A stretch of 64,000 nt of DNA from Dyella telluris (GCF_014297575.1 NZ_CP060412.1:3286001-3350000); one strand, 5' to 3'; positions 38,761-47,517 are shown, counted from the stretch's first letter. Translations and numbers: made by a program. Notes: generated by a model from the letters alone, not told the origin.

Positions 38761-40576
38761 AGCAGCGACTGCCGTAGCGCTGTTGTTCGATGACCTGGAG
38801 CTGGGCGGACAACTGCGCGAGGCGCTGCGGGAACGCGGTGCGCGGATCGTGCACGAAGGCGCGCTGTCCACCCTGAGCAGGCAGATGATCGACACTACCG
38901 GCGCGGAAGTGCTGGTGGTGAACTTGGACGAGGATGCCGAAGACGACATCGATCGCCTCTACGACGTGATCGATGGCGACCGCCCGCGCGTGGTGTTCAA
39001 CGATGCCGCGGCGAGCCGGTCCCTGGACGGCTGGGACCGCGCCCGCTGGGCGCGCCACCTGGCCGTGAAGGTGATGGCGCAGGGCGACCTGGACCCGCCG
39101 CGTCCGCACGACGCGCCGGCCGTTCCCGAGGCAGTCGCCACGCCGCTGGAAAGCATCGAGGTTGAGCCGCCAGTGCAGTTCGATGAACCGGCAACTGACT
39201 TCGTCGAGCCGGTGGCGGTGGTCGAGCCGCAGGTCGTGCACGCCACGGAAGAGCAATCGGAATCGCTGGCCGCCGAACTCGAAGCCCTGCTCGCCGCCGA
39301 TGAACCGGTGGCCGATGCCGAGCACGCGTCGCCGGTGCAGGCCGCGCACCACGACGGCCTGGATATCGACGATTTCGAGGCGCTGAAGGATGTACCCCTG
39401 GAAGCCGAGGACGATTTCGGCTCGGGCCTGAAATTCAGCGCCGAAGACGAACTGCCTGCGCTGCATGACGGCGACTTCGGTGCGTTCGCCGAGGAAGCTG
39501 CCAAGGCAAGCGAGGATGTCGGCTCGGGCCTGAAATTCGGCGCTGGCGCCGAATTGCCGCCGCTGCATGACGGCACGTTTGGCCTCGATACGCTTGCCAC
39601 ACAGGGGCCTGCTCCCCTCGAGGAGGGCGCTGCGAAACCGGTGCCTTCTTTCCAGCTCGATCACCTGGAGCTGGCGCCGCTCGACGAATCGCTCATGCCG
39701 GTGGCCGCGACGGCGAAGGAAGGCTCTTCGTCGCTGATGGACCTGGCGTTGGGTTGGTCGCTGGTGGACGAAGACGAAACGCCCCCACCGATTCCCGAGC
39801 TTGCGTCGGCCCCGGCGCATCCGAAGGAATTCGGCGTCGAAAAGCTGAGTGCCCAGGATTTCCTGGCGCCGGAAGGCGGCGAGGAAGAAGCTTCCATCAT
39901 CGAGCCGGGCATGAAGCTGGAACTGGTCTCCATGGAAGAAGCGCTGGCGCCCAGGGAATACGAAGGCGGCAACGAAATGCTGCTGGGTGAACTGGACGGT
40001 GCCATCGGCCGCCTGCTCGTGCTTGGAGCGGCGTCGGACAGTCTGGAAGCCGTGTGCTCGTTCCTGTCGATGCTGCCGACCGACCTGCGTGCGGCGGTGC
40101 TGCACGTCCAGCATCTGGGCGGCAAGAGCGTCGAGGCGTTGTCCGATACCCTGACCCGTCACAGCGAGCTGCCGGTGCGGGTAGCTGCGCCGGGCGTGCG
40201 TGCCCGCGTAGGCGAAGTGCTGGTGGTTCCCGCTGGCCAGCAGGCGAGGGTGCACCGCGACGGTCGCGTGGACCTGCAGCCGCTGGAGAACAACGACATG
40301 CGCAGCTCGCCGATCGACGCCAGCTTCACCATGGCGGCGAACGTGTTCGGCCGCCATGCGCAGGCCATCGTGTTTGCCGGCCAGGCCAATGATGCGCTGG
40401 GTGGCTGTCAGGCCATCCACGACCGTGGCGGCCAGGTATGGATCGAGTCGTCGGACGGCCACTACGTGGACATGGTCCACGGCATCGAGGCCGAGCGACT
40501 GCATAGTTATTCAGGCACGCCTGCCGAACTGGCGGCGCGCCTTGTAGAAGAGATGTCGATGGAGGGCCGGCGATGA
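38753..40576 (+). CDS. chpB: CheB-like methylesterase ChpB with long acidic N-terminal region
   Basis: A 607-residue protein, its start overlapping chpA by 8 nt. Residues 1-115 look like a degenerate receiver domain (VALLFDDLELGGQLREAL). A ~250-residue acidic linker follows and contains an in-frame duplication of 34 codons around GSGLKFSAEDELPALHDG and GSGLKFGAGAELPPLHDG. The C-terminal esterase (about residues 420-605) keeps the CheB triad: Ser428 (GAAS), His454 (QHLGG) and Asp547 (AND). It should remove methyl groups from PilJ. A typical CheB is about 350 residues, so the linker accounts for the extra length. Confidence 0.9.
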   Translation: MAEAATAVALLFDDLELGGQLREALRERGARIVHEGALSTLSRQMIDTTGAEVLVVNLDEDAEDDIDRLYDVIDGDRPRVVFNDAAASRSLDGWDRARWARHLAVKVMAQGDLDPPRPHDAPAVPEAVATPLESIEVEPPVQFDEPATDFVEPVAVVEPQVVHATEEQSESLAAELEALLAADEPVADAEHASPVQAAHHDGLDIDDFEALKDVPLEAEDDFGSGLKFSAEDELPALHDGDFGAFAEEAAKASEDVGSGLKFGAGAELPPLHDGTFGLDTLATQGPAPLEEGAAKPVPSFQLDHLELAPLDESLMPVAATAKEGSSSLMDLALGWSLVDEDETPPPIPELASAPAHPKEFGVEKLSAQDFLAPEGGEEEASIIEPGMKLELVSMEEALAPREYEGGNEMLLGELDGAIGRLLVLGAASDSLEAVCSFLSMLPTDLRAAVLHVQHLGGKSVEALSDTLTRHSELPVRVAAPGVRARVGEVLVVPAGQQARVHRDGRVDLQPLENNDMRSSPIDASFTMAANVFGRHAQAIVFAGQANDALGGCQAIHDRGGQVWIESSDGHYVDMVHGIEAERLHSYSGTPAELAARLVEEMSMEGRR

Positions 40577-41049
40577 GCGAGCTGCCACTACCGCGTGAAA
40601 TCCGTTGCGTACTGGTGCCGGTGGGCAACCTGCGCCTGCTGCTGCCCAATGCCACCGTGGCCGAAGTGATCACCATGCCGGCTCCCGAGCCGGTGGAAGC
40701 ATCGCCACCGTGGCTGCTGGGTCGAATCGCCTGGCGTGGCTGGCGGGTGCCGCTGGTGTCGTTCAACACGCTGGCAGGTGCTGGCGAGGGAGACAGTGAG
40801 CAGGCCGTGCGTGTGGCGGTGCTGAAGGCACTGGGTGGCCACGCGGATCTGCCGTTCATTGCGGTGGTGACGCAGGGTTTCCCGCGCCTGACCACGCTCA
40901 ACGCGGAACTGATCATTCCCACGCATGACGGCGCGCCGTTGCCGCCGGGCGTGCGCGCGCAGGTGCTGGTGCGCGATGACATTGCCGTGATTCCGGATCT
41001 GGAAGGGATCGAGGCGGAGTTGATCGGCTTGCTTGATCTGGCGAGCTGA
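40573..41049 (+). CDS. chpC: CheW-like protein ChpC
   Basis: A 158-residue CheW-domain protein, the last gene of the chemosensory cluster, overlapping chpB by 4 nt. It starts EIRCVLVPVGNLRLLLPNATVAEVITMPAPEPVE and has LLGRIAWRGWRVPLVSF in place of the NVRG core. ChpC probably links other receptors to ChpA. Length and position match Pseudomonas ChpC. Confidence 0.92.
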   Translation: MSELPLPREIRCVLVPVGNLRLLLPNATVAEVITMPAPEPVEASPPWLLGRIAWRGWRVPLVSFNTLAGAGEGDSEQAVRVAVLKALGGHADLPFIAVVTQGFPRLTTLNAELIIPTHDGAPLPPGVRAQVLVRDDIAVIPDLEGIEAELIGLLDLAS

Positions 41050-41075
41050 GCTCGCCCTCGCGATACGCCCCAGCT

Positions 41076-41098
41076 CCCTCTCCCCGCCGGGGAGAGGG
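41076..41098 (+). terminator. Inverted repeat after chpC (dispersed CCCTCTCCCC element)
   Basis: CCCTCTCCCC (41076-41085), loop GCC, GGGGAGAGGG (41089-41098), followed by TTGGGGTGAGGGG. This string is scattered through many proteobacterial genomes between genes. Its hairpin could end the pil-chp transcript, though no U-run follows. Confidence 0.55.
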
Positions 41099-41104
41099 TT
41101 GGGG

Positions 41105-41540
41105 TGAGGGGCGGGTGCTCGCCTCACCGTTTCTCTCTTGAGCCGTCGTTCCAGCGAGAGCTGGAGGCGCTTTTCAGTCGCCGCAGGGCGGGTCATCCAA
41201 TGCCTTTGCTCTTGGCCTTTGGTCTCGCGCGGCGCCGCCAGGCGGCCGCTTACGCAGCGGGTGTTTCGACCTTCTGCCGGAGGCCGAGTCACTTTTCTTT
41301 GCTGGCCCAAAGACAAGTAACCCAAAGAAATGGCCTTCAAAGCTCCCTCGGCTCGTGTTGAATACGAGCCTTGACGGCTGCGGTGTTCGATGCCCTCCGC
41401 CGCTACACAGCGGGTACTTCCACACGCATCGCAACGCGCCGTTGCCAAGACGGCTTAAGGCGGCAGGCCCCTGTACGCCACGCCGTCCAACAGGTGAGCC
41501 ACGAAAAGAAGCACGGGGTCTTCGCGGTAACGTTCAACCG
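41105..41540. repeat. Dispersed intergenic repeat element, non-coding
   Basis: About 430 nt between chpC and rsmE with no real gene. It holds an imperfect inverted repeat of the form ACTTTTCTTTG (about 41290-41300) with CAAAGACAAGT downstream, then AACCCAAAGAAATGGCC. It also holds GGCGCCGCCAGGCGGCCGC and a CCGCTACACAGCGGGTA motif that echoes CGCTTACGCAGCGGGTG about 150 nt earlier. I recognise this combination as a repetitive intergenic sequence common in xanthomonads and some pseudomonads. Short frames in it are often mis-annotated as small hypothetical proteins. Confidence 0.6.
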
Positions 41541-41543
41541 CGC

Positions 41544-42278
41544 TCAAACATCCCCATGCAGTGCCTGCAGCGCCGCGAGCGCTGCCAAGCCCGCCGTCTC
41601 CGTCCGTAGGATGCGCGGCCCCAGGCGCAGGCCGATAAAGCCGGCGTCGGTGAGGGCAGCGACATCGCGCTGGCCGAGGCCACCTTCGGGGCCCACGACG
41701 AGCACGCCGCCGGAAGCCGGGAAGGTCAGCTGGCCGGGGCGATGCGTGCCTTCCGGCAGCAGCGCCAGGCGCAGGGCGTCGTCCTGCGGGAGCTGGCGCA
41801 GCCATTGTTCCAGCGGCACGGCAGGCAACACTTCGGGCACGCGGGCGCGACCGCTTTGCTCGCAGGCGCTGGCCACCACGGCCTGCCAGTGGGCCAGGCG
41901 CTTCTCGGCGCGGCCGGCATCCAGTTTCACTTCGGAGCGTTCGGTCAGCAGCGGCACGATGCGCGCCACGCCAAGCTCGGTGGCCTTCTGCACGATCAGG
42001 TCCATTTTCTCGCCGCGTGCCACGCCCTGCGCCAGGGTCAGCGGCAGGGGTGACTCGTTGCTGACGAGGTCGGCGGCCTCGACGCGCACGCTCACATCGC
42101 GCTTGCCCACGGTCTGGATCACGGCCGGGTAATCGTGGCCGTCACCGTTGAACAGGGTGATGGGGGCGCCCGCGGCAAGCCGCAGCACGCGCGCAACGTG
42201 TTCGCCGGCCTGGGCAGGCAGAACCAGTTCCTGGCCAACGGCGAGCGGCTGTTCGACGTGTATGCGAATGGTGCGCAT
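41544..42278 (-). CDS. rsmE: 16S rRNA (uracil(1498)-N(3))-methyltransferase RsmE
   Basis: A 244-residue SPOUT methyltransferase. It opens with MRTIRIHVEQPLAVGQELVLP and a PUA-like domain (GEHVARVLRLAAG). Then come the KMDLIVQKATELGVARIVPLLTERSEV segment and the trefoil-knot motifs VVGPEGGLGQRD and LRLGPRILRTETA. Start at 42278 chosen because the upstream 37 codons lack family character. Transcribed alone on the minus strand. Confidence 0.95.
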   Translation of the reverse strand: MRTIRIHVEQPLAVGQELVLPAQAGEHVARVLRLAAGAPITLFNGDGHDYPAVIQTVGKRDVSVRVEAADLVSNESPLPLTLAQGVARGEKMDLIVQKATELGVARIVPLLTERSEVKLDAGRAEKRLAHWQAVVASACEQSGRARVPEVLPAVPLEQWLRQLPQDDALRLALLPEGTHRPGQLTFPASGGVLVVGPEGGLGQRDVAALTDAGFIGLRLGPRILRTETAGLAALAALQALHGDV

Positions 42279-42451
42279 GAAGCGTTCTTGCTGGGTGGGA
42301 AGAAAAAGCATAGCGGACCGGCGGGGCACCGTCCCATGCGGCCTGTAGCCGGTTAGCTGAACAAGGGAGCGGCGCAGGCCACCAGGCATTTGCCAGTCAG
42401 GCGATGCGGGCGCAGCATGTCACTTGTCCCCACGTTTCCCGGAGGTGGGTC

Positions 42452-42778
42452 ATGATCACCAAAACACTCCTAGTCCTCACCATCGCCCTCGGCATCGTGC
42501 CGGTCGCCATGGCGCAGCAAAACCCCGCCGCAGGTACCACGGACCCGGCCAGCCAGCCGCAGGTCTCGGCGCAGAAGGACCCGTCGCAGAGTCCGCTGAA
42601 ACCCGGTGACCGCAATTGCCTGCAGACCACCGGCAGCCTGATCCCGGCCAAGCAGGGCACCTGCCTGTCGGTCATGGGTCGCAGCTACAGCCAGCAGGAC
42701 ATCAAGAACACCGGCTCGCCGACGCTGGGGCCGGCCCTGGAGCAGCTCGACCCGAGCATCACGGTCCGCGGCCACTAG
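42452..42778 (+). CDS. Small exported protein of unknown function
   Basis: A 108-residue protein with a signal peptide (MITKTLLVLTIALGIVPVAMA, cleavage before QQN). The start has a GGAGGTGG ribosome site. The mature part is Pro/Gln-rich, then contains two Cys (NCLQTTGSLIPAKQGTC) with the phrase VMGRSYSQQDIKNTGSPTLGPALEQLDPSI. This looks like a small periplasmic domain with one disulfide. No family recognised. Its TAG stop overlaps the bioA TAG on the other strand in the palindrome CTAG. Confidence 0.75.
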   Translation: MITKTLLVLTIALGIVPVAMAQQNPAAGTTDPASQPQVSAQKDPSQSPLKPGDRNCLQTTGSLIPAKQGTCLSVMGRSYSQQDIKNTGSPTLGPALEQLDPSITVRGH

Positions 42779-44133
42779 GCCACGGCGCGCTCGATGCCCG
42801 CGATGGCGGTATCGACCAGATGGTCGATCTCGCCGGTGCTCACCACGTAGGGCGGCATGAAGTAGATGATGTCGCCCAGCGGGCGCAGCAGCGCTTCGTG
42901 TTCCAGTCCGTGCAGGTACACGCGCAGCCCGCGGCGGTCCGCCGAAGGGAAGGGCGTGCGCGACGCTTTGTCCGCGACCAGTTCCACGGCGGCGATCATG
43001 CCGGTCTGGCGCACGTCCGCCACGTGGGGATGGTCGCGTAGCGGCGCGAGCCGCCGGTTCAGGTGCGCTGCCAGCGTGCGATTGCGTTCCAGCACGGGTT
43101 CGTCGCGGAAGATCCTCAACGTTTCCAGCGCCACGCGGCAGGCAAGCGGATTGCCCGTGTAGCTGTGCGAGTGCAGGAAGGCGCGCCCCGCGCTGTATTC
43201 AGCGTAGAACGCCTCGTAGACCGTGGTGGTGGTGAGCACCGCCGACAGCGGCAGGAAGCCGCCGGTGAGCCCCTTGGACAGGCACATGAAGTCGGGCGTG
43301 ACCTGCGCCTGCTCACACGCGAACAACGTGCCCGTGCGGCCAAAGCCCACGGCAATTTCATCAGCGATGAAGTGCACGTTGTAGCTGTCGCACAGGCGGC
43401 GCAGGCCAGCCAGGTAATCGGGGTGGTACATGCGCATGCCGCCGGCGCACTGCACCAGTGGCTCCACGATCACCGCGCACACTTCGTGCGCATGCGCTTC
43501 CAGTAATTGCCGCAGCTCTTCGAGCCGGCGTTGCGCGACCTCGGCCGGGCCTTCACCGGGCAGTGCGTCATAGGTATCTGCCGAGGGTGCCAGGATCGGC
43601 GTGAGCAACAGGGGCGCATACGTCTTGCGATAAAGCGCCACGTCGCTGACCGAGAGCGCACCCAGCGTTTCGCCGTGGTAACTGCCGGTCAGCGCGATGA
43701 AACGCGTCTTTTCGCCGTGCCCCTGGTTCAGCCAGTAGTGGAAGCTCATTTTCAGCGCCACTTCAATGGCCGCCGAGCCGTTGTCTGCATAGAACACACG
43801 GTCGAGCCCCGGCGGCGTCACGCGCACCAGCTCTTCGGCCAGCGCCACCGCAGGCTCGTGCGTGAAGCCGGCGAAGATCACGTGTTCCAACGTCTGAGCC
43901 TGTTCGGCCAGCGCCCCGGCCAGGCGTGGATTGGCGTGGCCGAACAGGTTGGTCCACCAGGAGCTGATGCCGTCGAGATAACGGCGGCCGCTGGTATCGA
44001 TCAGCCACGCGCCTTCGCCCCGGGCGATCGGGATCATGGGCACGGTGCGGTGATCGTGCATCTGCGTGCAGGGATGCCACAGCAGGCTCAGGTCGCGACG
44101 CACCAGTGCGTCGCCAGCAGGAAGGGTGTTCAT
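42775..44133 (-). CDS. bioA: Adenosylmethionine-8-amino-7-oxononanoate aminotransferase BioA
   Basis: A 452-residue PLP enzyme that makes 7,8-diaminopelargonate in biotin synthesis, with SAM as amino donor. It shows LWHPCTQMHDH, YLDGISSWWTNLFGH, the GSYHGETLGALSV segment, FIADEIAVGFGRTGTLFA, and the PLP-lysine region CLSKGLTGGFLPLSAVL. Length is normal. No other bio gene is adjacent. It is convergent with the small exported gene and divergent from gspN. Confidence 0.96.
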   Translation of the reverse strand: MNTLPAGDALVRRDLSLLWHPCTQMHDHRTVPMIPIARGEGAWLIDTSGRRYLDGISSWWTNLFGHANPRLAGALAEQAQTLEHVIFAGFTHEPAVALAEELVRVTPPGLDRVFYADNGSAAIEVALKMSFHYWLNQGHGEKTRFIALTGSYHGETLGALSVSDVALYRKTYAPLLLTPILAPSADTYDALPGEGPAEVAQRRLEELRQLLEAHAHEVCAVIVEPLVQCAGGMRMYHPDYLAGLRRLCDSYNVHFIADEIAVGFGRTGTLFACEQAQVTPDFMCLSKGLTGGFLPLSAVLTTTTVYEAFYAEYSAGRAFLHSHSYTGNPLACRVALETLRIFRDEPVLERNRTLAAHLNRRLAPLRDHPHVADVRQTGMIAAVELVADKASRTPFPSADRRGLRVYLHGLEHEALLRPLGDIIYFMPPYVVSTGEIDHLVDTAIAGIERAVA

Positions 44134-44195
44134 CGGGCTATGATCGGCGTTTCACCTATGCGCGCTCAAGTCTCGCATTCCGTCAGGGAGTCGAT

Positions 44196-44981
44196 TTGAA
44201 GGTCTGGCGTACTGCCCTCATCAGCCTTGTGATCGTGCTGCTGGCTGCGCTTGCGCTGCTGTGGTTCCTGCCGGCGCGCTGCGCGCTGCCGTGGATGCAG
44301 GCGCGCCTGAGCGGCGTGCAGTTGCAGGAGGTCAGCGGCCTCCTCTGGGACGGCCAGGCCGGGCGCGTGGTCACTACCAAAGGCGAAAACCTGGGCGTGC
44401 TGCAATGGCGGTTGTCCCGCCTGGCCGTGCTGGGCGACAACCGGTTACATGTGGAACTGCATGGCCCGCGCGTCGATTTCGTGGGCAGCATGACGGGCAA
44501 GCAGGCTGCCGAGGCCACCTGGACGGACGTCCAAATGCGTCTTGACCTCGACGTACTTGGCACCGGTCCGCTTGTGCTCGGCACGTGGCCACGCGGCACG
44601 CTGCAGGTGTCCGCAGGCAGGATCGAACTGCGTGGCGGCTGGCCCTGGTCGCTCGATACACGCGTGCAATGGCGCAATGCCGTGCTGCGGGCGCCCCGTC
44701 AGGCGGATCTGCCGCTGGGTAACCTGCACGCTGACCTGCACGCCGTGAATGGCGTGATCGAGGGGCATCTGCAGGACGATGGTGACGGACCGCTGCGCGT
44801 GGATGGCCGGCTGCAGCTCAGTCCGCTGGCGCGCCGTTTCACCGCGGTGGCAGGTGCCAGGGGGCACCATCCGGAGCTGCAGCGCTGGCTGGCCAGCTTC
44901 GGCACCACCGATGCCGACGGCACCACGCACATCAACTACAGTGGCGGTCTTGCCGCTGCCATCCATGGGGAGAAACGATGA
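44196..44981 (+). CDS. gspN: Type II secretion system protein N (GspN)
   Basis: A 261-residue inner-membrane protein with one N-terminal helix (about residues 6-26) and a beta-rich periplasmic part: LSGVQLQEVSGLLWDGQAGRV, LGVLQWRLSRLAVLGDNRLHVELHGP and a C-terminal DGRLQLSPLARRF segment, the GspN pattern. TTG start at 44196 with AGGGAG five bases before it. Other gsp genes are not in this window, so it may be an orphan or the T2SS cluster lies elsewhere. It overlaps hisN by 4 nt. Confidence 0.75.
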   Translation: MKVWRTALISLVIVLLAALALLWFLPARCALPWMQARLSGVQLQEVSGLLWDGQAGRVVTTKGENLGVLQWRLSRLAVLGDNRLHVELHGPRVDFVGSMTGKQAAEATWTDVQMRLDLDVLGTGPLVLGTWPRGTLQVSAGRIELRGGWPWSLDTRVQWRNAVLRAPRQADLPLGNLHADLHAVNGVIEGHLQDDGDGPLRVDGRLQLSPLARRFTAVAGARGHHPELQRWLASFGTTDADGTTHINYSGGLAAAIHGEKR

Positions 44982-45760
44982 GCGAACTGGATTTGTCCAA
45001 GGCACTGGACGCCGCTCGCGAGGCCGCCGAGGCCGCCGGTGTGGTGCTCCGGCACTACTGGCGCAAGGGCGTGGCGGTAGAACTCAAGAGTGACGATACG
45101 CCGGTAACCGCAGCCGATCGCGAAGCCGAACTCACCATCCGGGAAATCCTGCAGAAGGCCCTGCCGCAGGCATCGATCTACGGCGAGGAGTTCGGTCGCG
45201 ACGACAACAATCACGATCTGTTGTGGCTGGTGGATCCGCTGGACGGCACCAAGAGTTTCGTGCGTCGCACGCCGTTCTTCTCCACGCAGATCGCACTCAT
45301 GCATCGCGGCGAACTGGTGCTGGGTGTATCGAGCGCGCCCGTCTACGGCGAAACCATGTGGGCCAGCCAGGGCGGCGGCGCGTGGTTCGACGGCGACCCC
45401 GCCCGCGTGGCCGATACGCGCGAGATGGCCAAGGCCTCCCTTTCCACCGGCAACGTGAAGACGCTGACGCGCGATGCGCGCTGGAATGCACTGGGCGCGA
45501 TGATCCGCGACAGCAACCGCATCCGTGGCTACGGCGATTTCTGCCATTACCACCTGCTCGCGCGCGGCAGCCTGGATCTGGTCATCGAGTCTGACGTGAA
45601 CATCCTGGACGTGGCCGCGCTGGCGGTGATCGTGCGCGAGGCGGGCGGCGTCTTCACCGATCTGGACGGCCAAGCACCCACGCTCGACACCACCAGCGTG
45701 CTCGCGGGAACGCCCGCCATCCATGCGTTGGCGCTTGAACGATTCGCCACCGCCCGCTGA
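44978..45760 (+). CDS. hisN: Histidinol-phosphatase of the inositol monophosphatase family
   Basis: A 260-residue Mg2+-dependent phosphatase. Metal motifs are in SIYGEEFGRDD, WLVDPLDGTKSF and ESDVNILDVAALAVIVREAGG. The wording TPVTAADREAELTIREIL and RGYGDFCHYHLLARGSLDLVIE places it with the HisN-type histidinol phosphatases of the IMPase superfamily; other phosphomonoesters remain possible. There are no his genes nearby. It starts inside the end of gspN, and the membrane-protein gene begins 9 nt after it. Confidence 0.85.
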   Translation: MSELDLSKALDAAREAAEAAGVVLRHYWRKGVAVELKSDDTPVTAADREAELTIREILQKALPQASIYGEEFGRDDNNHDLLWLVDPLDGTKSFVRRTPFFSTQIALMHRGELVLGVSSAPVYGETMWASQGGGAWFDGDPARVADTREMAKASLSTGNVKTLTRDARWNALGAMIRDSNRIRGYGDFCHYHLLARGSLDLVIESDVNILDVAALAVIVREAGGVFTDLDGQAPTLDTTSVLAGTPAIHALALERFATAR

Positions 45761-45769
45761 GGAACCGTC

Positions 45770-46114
45770 ATGGACGACCTGATCCCCATTTATTCGGTGC
45801 TTCTCGGGACCGCGCCGATGTTCGTCGCCTGCATCGTCGGCATGGCGATGGCCGGCGTGTACTGGTCCCGGGCGCGCAAGCCAGCTGTGCTGGTGCTGGT
45901 GGCGTGCACGCTGCAGATCCTGCTCATCATTGCGCAGTCGGTGATGAGCGGCTGGTGCCTGCCGCATCTGATGCATGAGGGGACCTTTTCCACCACCCAG
46001 GTGTTCATCACGGCCTGGGCCGTGGTCAGTAGCCTGCTCCATGCCATCGCCCTCGGACTGATGATCTGGGCGGCGTTCAGTGGCCGGCGCCAGGCCGCGC
46101 CGACGCTCCGCTGA
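45770..46114 (+). CDS. Small membrane protein of unknown function
   Basis: A 114-residue protein with three predicted membrane helices: about residues 8-29 (VLLGTAPMFVACIVGMAMAGVY), 36-56 and 78-101 (AWAVVSSLLHAIALGLMIWAAF). No motif or family recognised. The 9-nt gap after hisN and 21-nt gap before nudE put it inside the hisN-to-mazG run. Confidence 0.75.
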   Translation: MDDLIPIYSVLLGTAPMFVACIVGMAMAGVYWSRARKPAVLVLVACTLQILLIIAQSVMSGWCLPHLMHEGTFSTTQVFITAWAVVSSLLHAIALGLMIWAAFSGRRQAAPTLR

Positions 46115-46135
46115 CCCGCGCGCTACAATCGAACG

Positions 46136-46693
46136 ATGCCAAAGCCACCGATCATCCATGCCACCCGGGACGTGCACGACAGTAGCTTCCTGCGCGTCGA
46201 GCAACTCGACCTCGAATTCTCCAATGGAGAACGCCGCACGTACGAGCGCCTGAAGGGCAGCGGATTGGGCGCCGTGATCATCGTGCCGATGATCGATGAC
46301 GAGACCGTGCTGCTGGTGCGCGAATACGGTGCCGGCGTGGGTCGCTACGAGCTGAGCCTGCCCAAGGGGCGCCTGGATCGCGACGAGACGGTGGAGCAGG
46401 GCGCCGACCGCGAGCTCAAGGAAGAGGTCGGCTACGGCGCGCGCAAGCTCAAGATCCTGCACAACCTGTCGTTGTCGCCCTCGTACATGACGCACATGGC
46501 GCATGTCGTGCTAGCGCAGGACCTGTATCCGGAACGCCTGGAAGGCGACGAGCCCGAGGAACTTGAAGTCGTTCCCTGGAAGCTGGCTGACCTGCACACG
46601 CTGGTGGCCCGCGATGATGTCACCGAAGGCCGTTCCATCGCCGCCCTTTTCATGGCACGCGAATATCTCGCCGGCCGCTTTTTCCCGACATGA
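46136..46693 (+). CDS. nudE: ADP-compound hydrolase NudE
   Basis: A 185-residue Nudix hydrolase acting on ADP-ribose, Ap3A and NADH-type substrates. The Nudix box GX5EX7REUXEEXGU is complete: GRLDRDETVEQGADRELKEEVG. N-terminal FLRVEQLDLEFSNGERRTYERL and the EELEVVPWKLADLHTLV tail match NudE. It overlaps cysQ by 4 nt; the nudE-cysQ pair is common in gammaproteobacteria. Confidence 0.93.
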   Translation: MPKPPIIHATRDVHDSSFLRVEQLDLEFSNGERRTYERLKGSGLGAVIIVPMIDDETVLLVREYGAGVGRYELSLPKGRLDRDETVEQGADRELKEEVGYGARKLKILHNLSLSPSYMTHMAHVVLAQDLYPERLEGDEPEELEVVPWKLADLHTLVARDDVTEGRSIAALFMAREYLAGRFFPT

Positions 46694-47517
46694 CCAACGC
46701 ACCTTTTTCCCCGTTGCTGCAACACGTCGCCGCTATTGCCCGCGACGCCGGCGATGCCATCCTGGTGGTGTACGCCGAAGATTTCGAAGTGGAGCGCAAG
46801 CAGGATCACTCGCCGGTCACCGCGGCCGATCTTGCCGCGCAGCGCGTGATCACTGCCGGGCTCGCCGCGCTGGACGAGGTGCTTCCCGTCATTTCCGAAG
46901 AAGCGCGCGCCGCACCGTGGTCGCAGCGCCAACAGTGGCAGCGCTACTGGCTGGTCGATCCGCTGGACGGCACGCGCGAGTTCATCAAGCGCAATGGCGA
47001 GTTCACCGTCAATATCGCCTTGATCGAGAACCACCAGCCCGTGCTTGGCGTGGTGCTGGCTCCGGTGACGGGCGAGCTCTATGTGGCGGCGCGCGGCGAG
47101 GGCGCGTGGCTGCAGCGAGGTGTGGGCGCTGCATGGGAGCGTATCTCCACGCGTGGGCTGGCTGAGCCGGCCACCGTGGCGGGCAGTCGCTCGCATGGCG
47201 GATCGGGCACGGCCCTGCTGCAGCAGCTGATCGGCGACGACTACGCATCGATGCCGCTGGGCTCGTCGCTCAAGTTCTGCCTGGTGGCGCGTGGCGATGC
47301 GGACGTCTATCTGCGTCGCGGCGCCACCAGCGAGTGGGATACCGCCGCTGCCCAGAGCGTGCTGGAAGAAGCCGGCGGCGCCGTGCTCGACCTCGCTGGC
47401 ATACCCTTGCACTACAACCGTGGCGACTCGCTGCTCAATCCGGAGTTCCTCGCCGTGGGCGACGTGTCCATCGACTGGAAGGCCCGCCTGCAGGCGGCCG
47501 ACCTGGACGCTTCATGA
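46690..47517 (+). CDS. cysQ: 3'(2'),5'-bisphosphate nucleotidase CysQ
   Basis: A 275-residue IMPase-family enzyme that breaks down 3'-phosphoadenosine 5'-phosphate left by sulfate assimilation. Motifs: SPVTAADLAAQRVI, PVISEEARAAPW, YWLVDPLDGTREFIKRNGEFTVNIALIE and the C-terminal EWDTAAAQSVLEEAGGAVLD. Second IMPase-type gene in this operon after hisN. It overlaps nudE by 4 nt at the start and mazG by 4 nt at the end. Confidence 0.95.
   Translation: MTNAPFSPLLQHVAAIARDAGDAILVVYAEDFEVERKQDHSPVTAADLAAQRVITAGLAALDEVLPVISEEARAAPWSQRQQWQRYWLVDPLDGTREFIKRNGEFTVNIALIENHQPVLGVVLAPVTGELYVAARGEGAWLQRGVGAAWERISTRGLAEPATVAGSRSHGGSGTALLQQLIGDDYASMPLGSSLKFCLVARGDADVYLRRGATSEWDTAAAQSVLEEAGGAVLDLAGIPLHYNRGDSLLNPEFLAVGDVSIDWKARLQAADLDAS

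Noticed and set aside
33577..38949. 1790-codon open frame antisense to chpA
   Set aside because: Its product is His/Arg/Val/Asp-rich without any domain, and chpA on the plus strand has clear HPt, kinase and receiver motifs. In GC-rich genes the reverse strand often stays open in one frame.
41104..41434. Several 60-90 residue frames between chpC and rsmE
   Set aside because: They are translations of a dispersed repetitive element, a frequent source of false hypothetical proteins.
41105..41540. Possible CRISPR or insertion sequence
   Set aside because: No regular spacer pattern, no transposase frame and no terminal repeats with target duplication could be seen.
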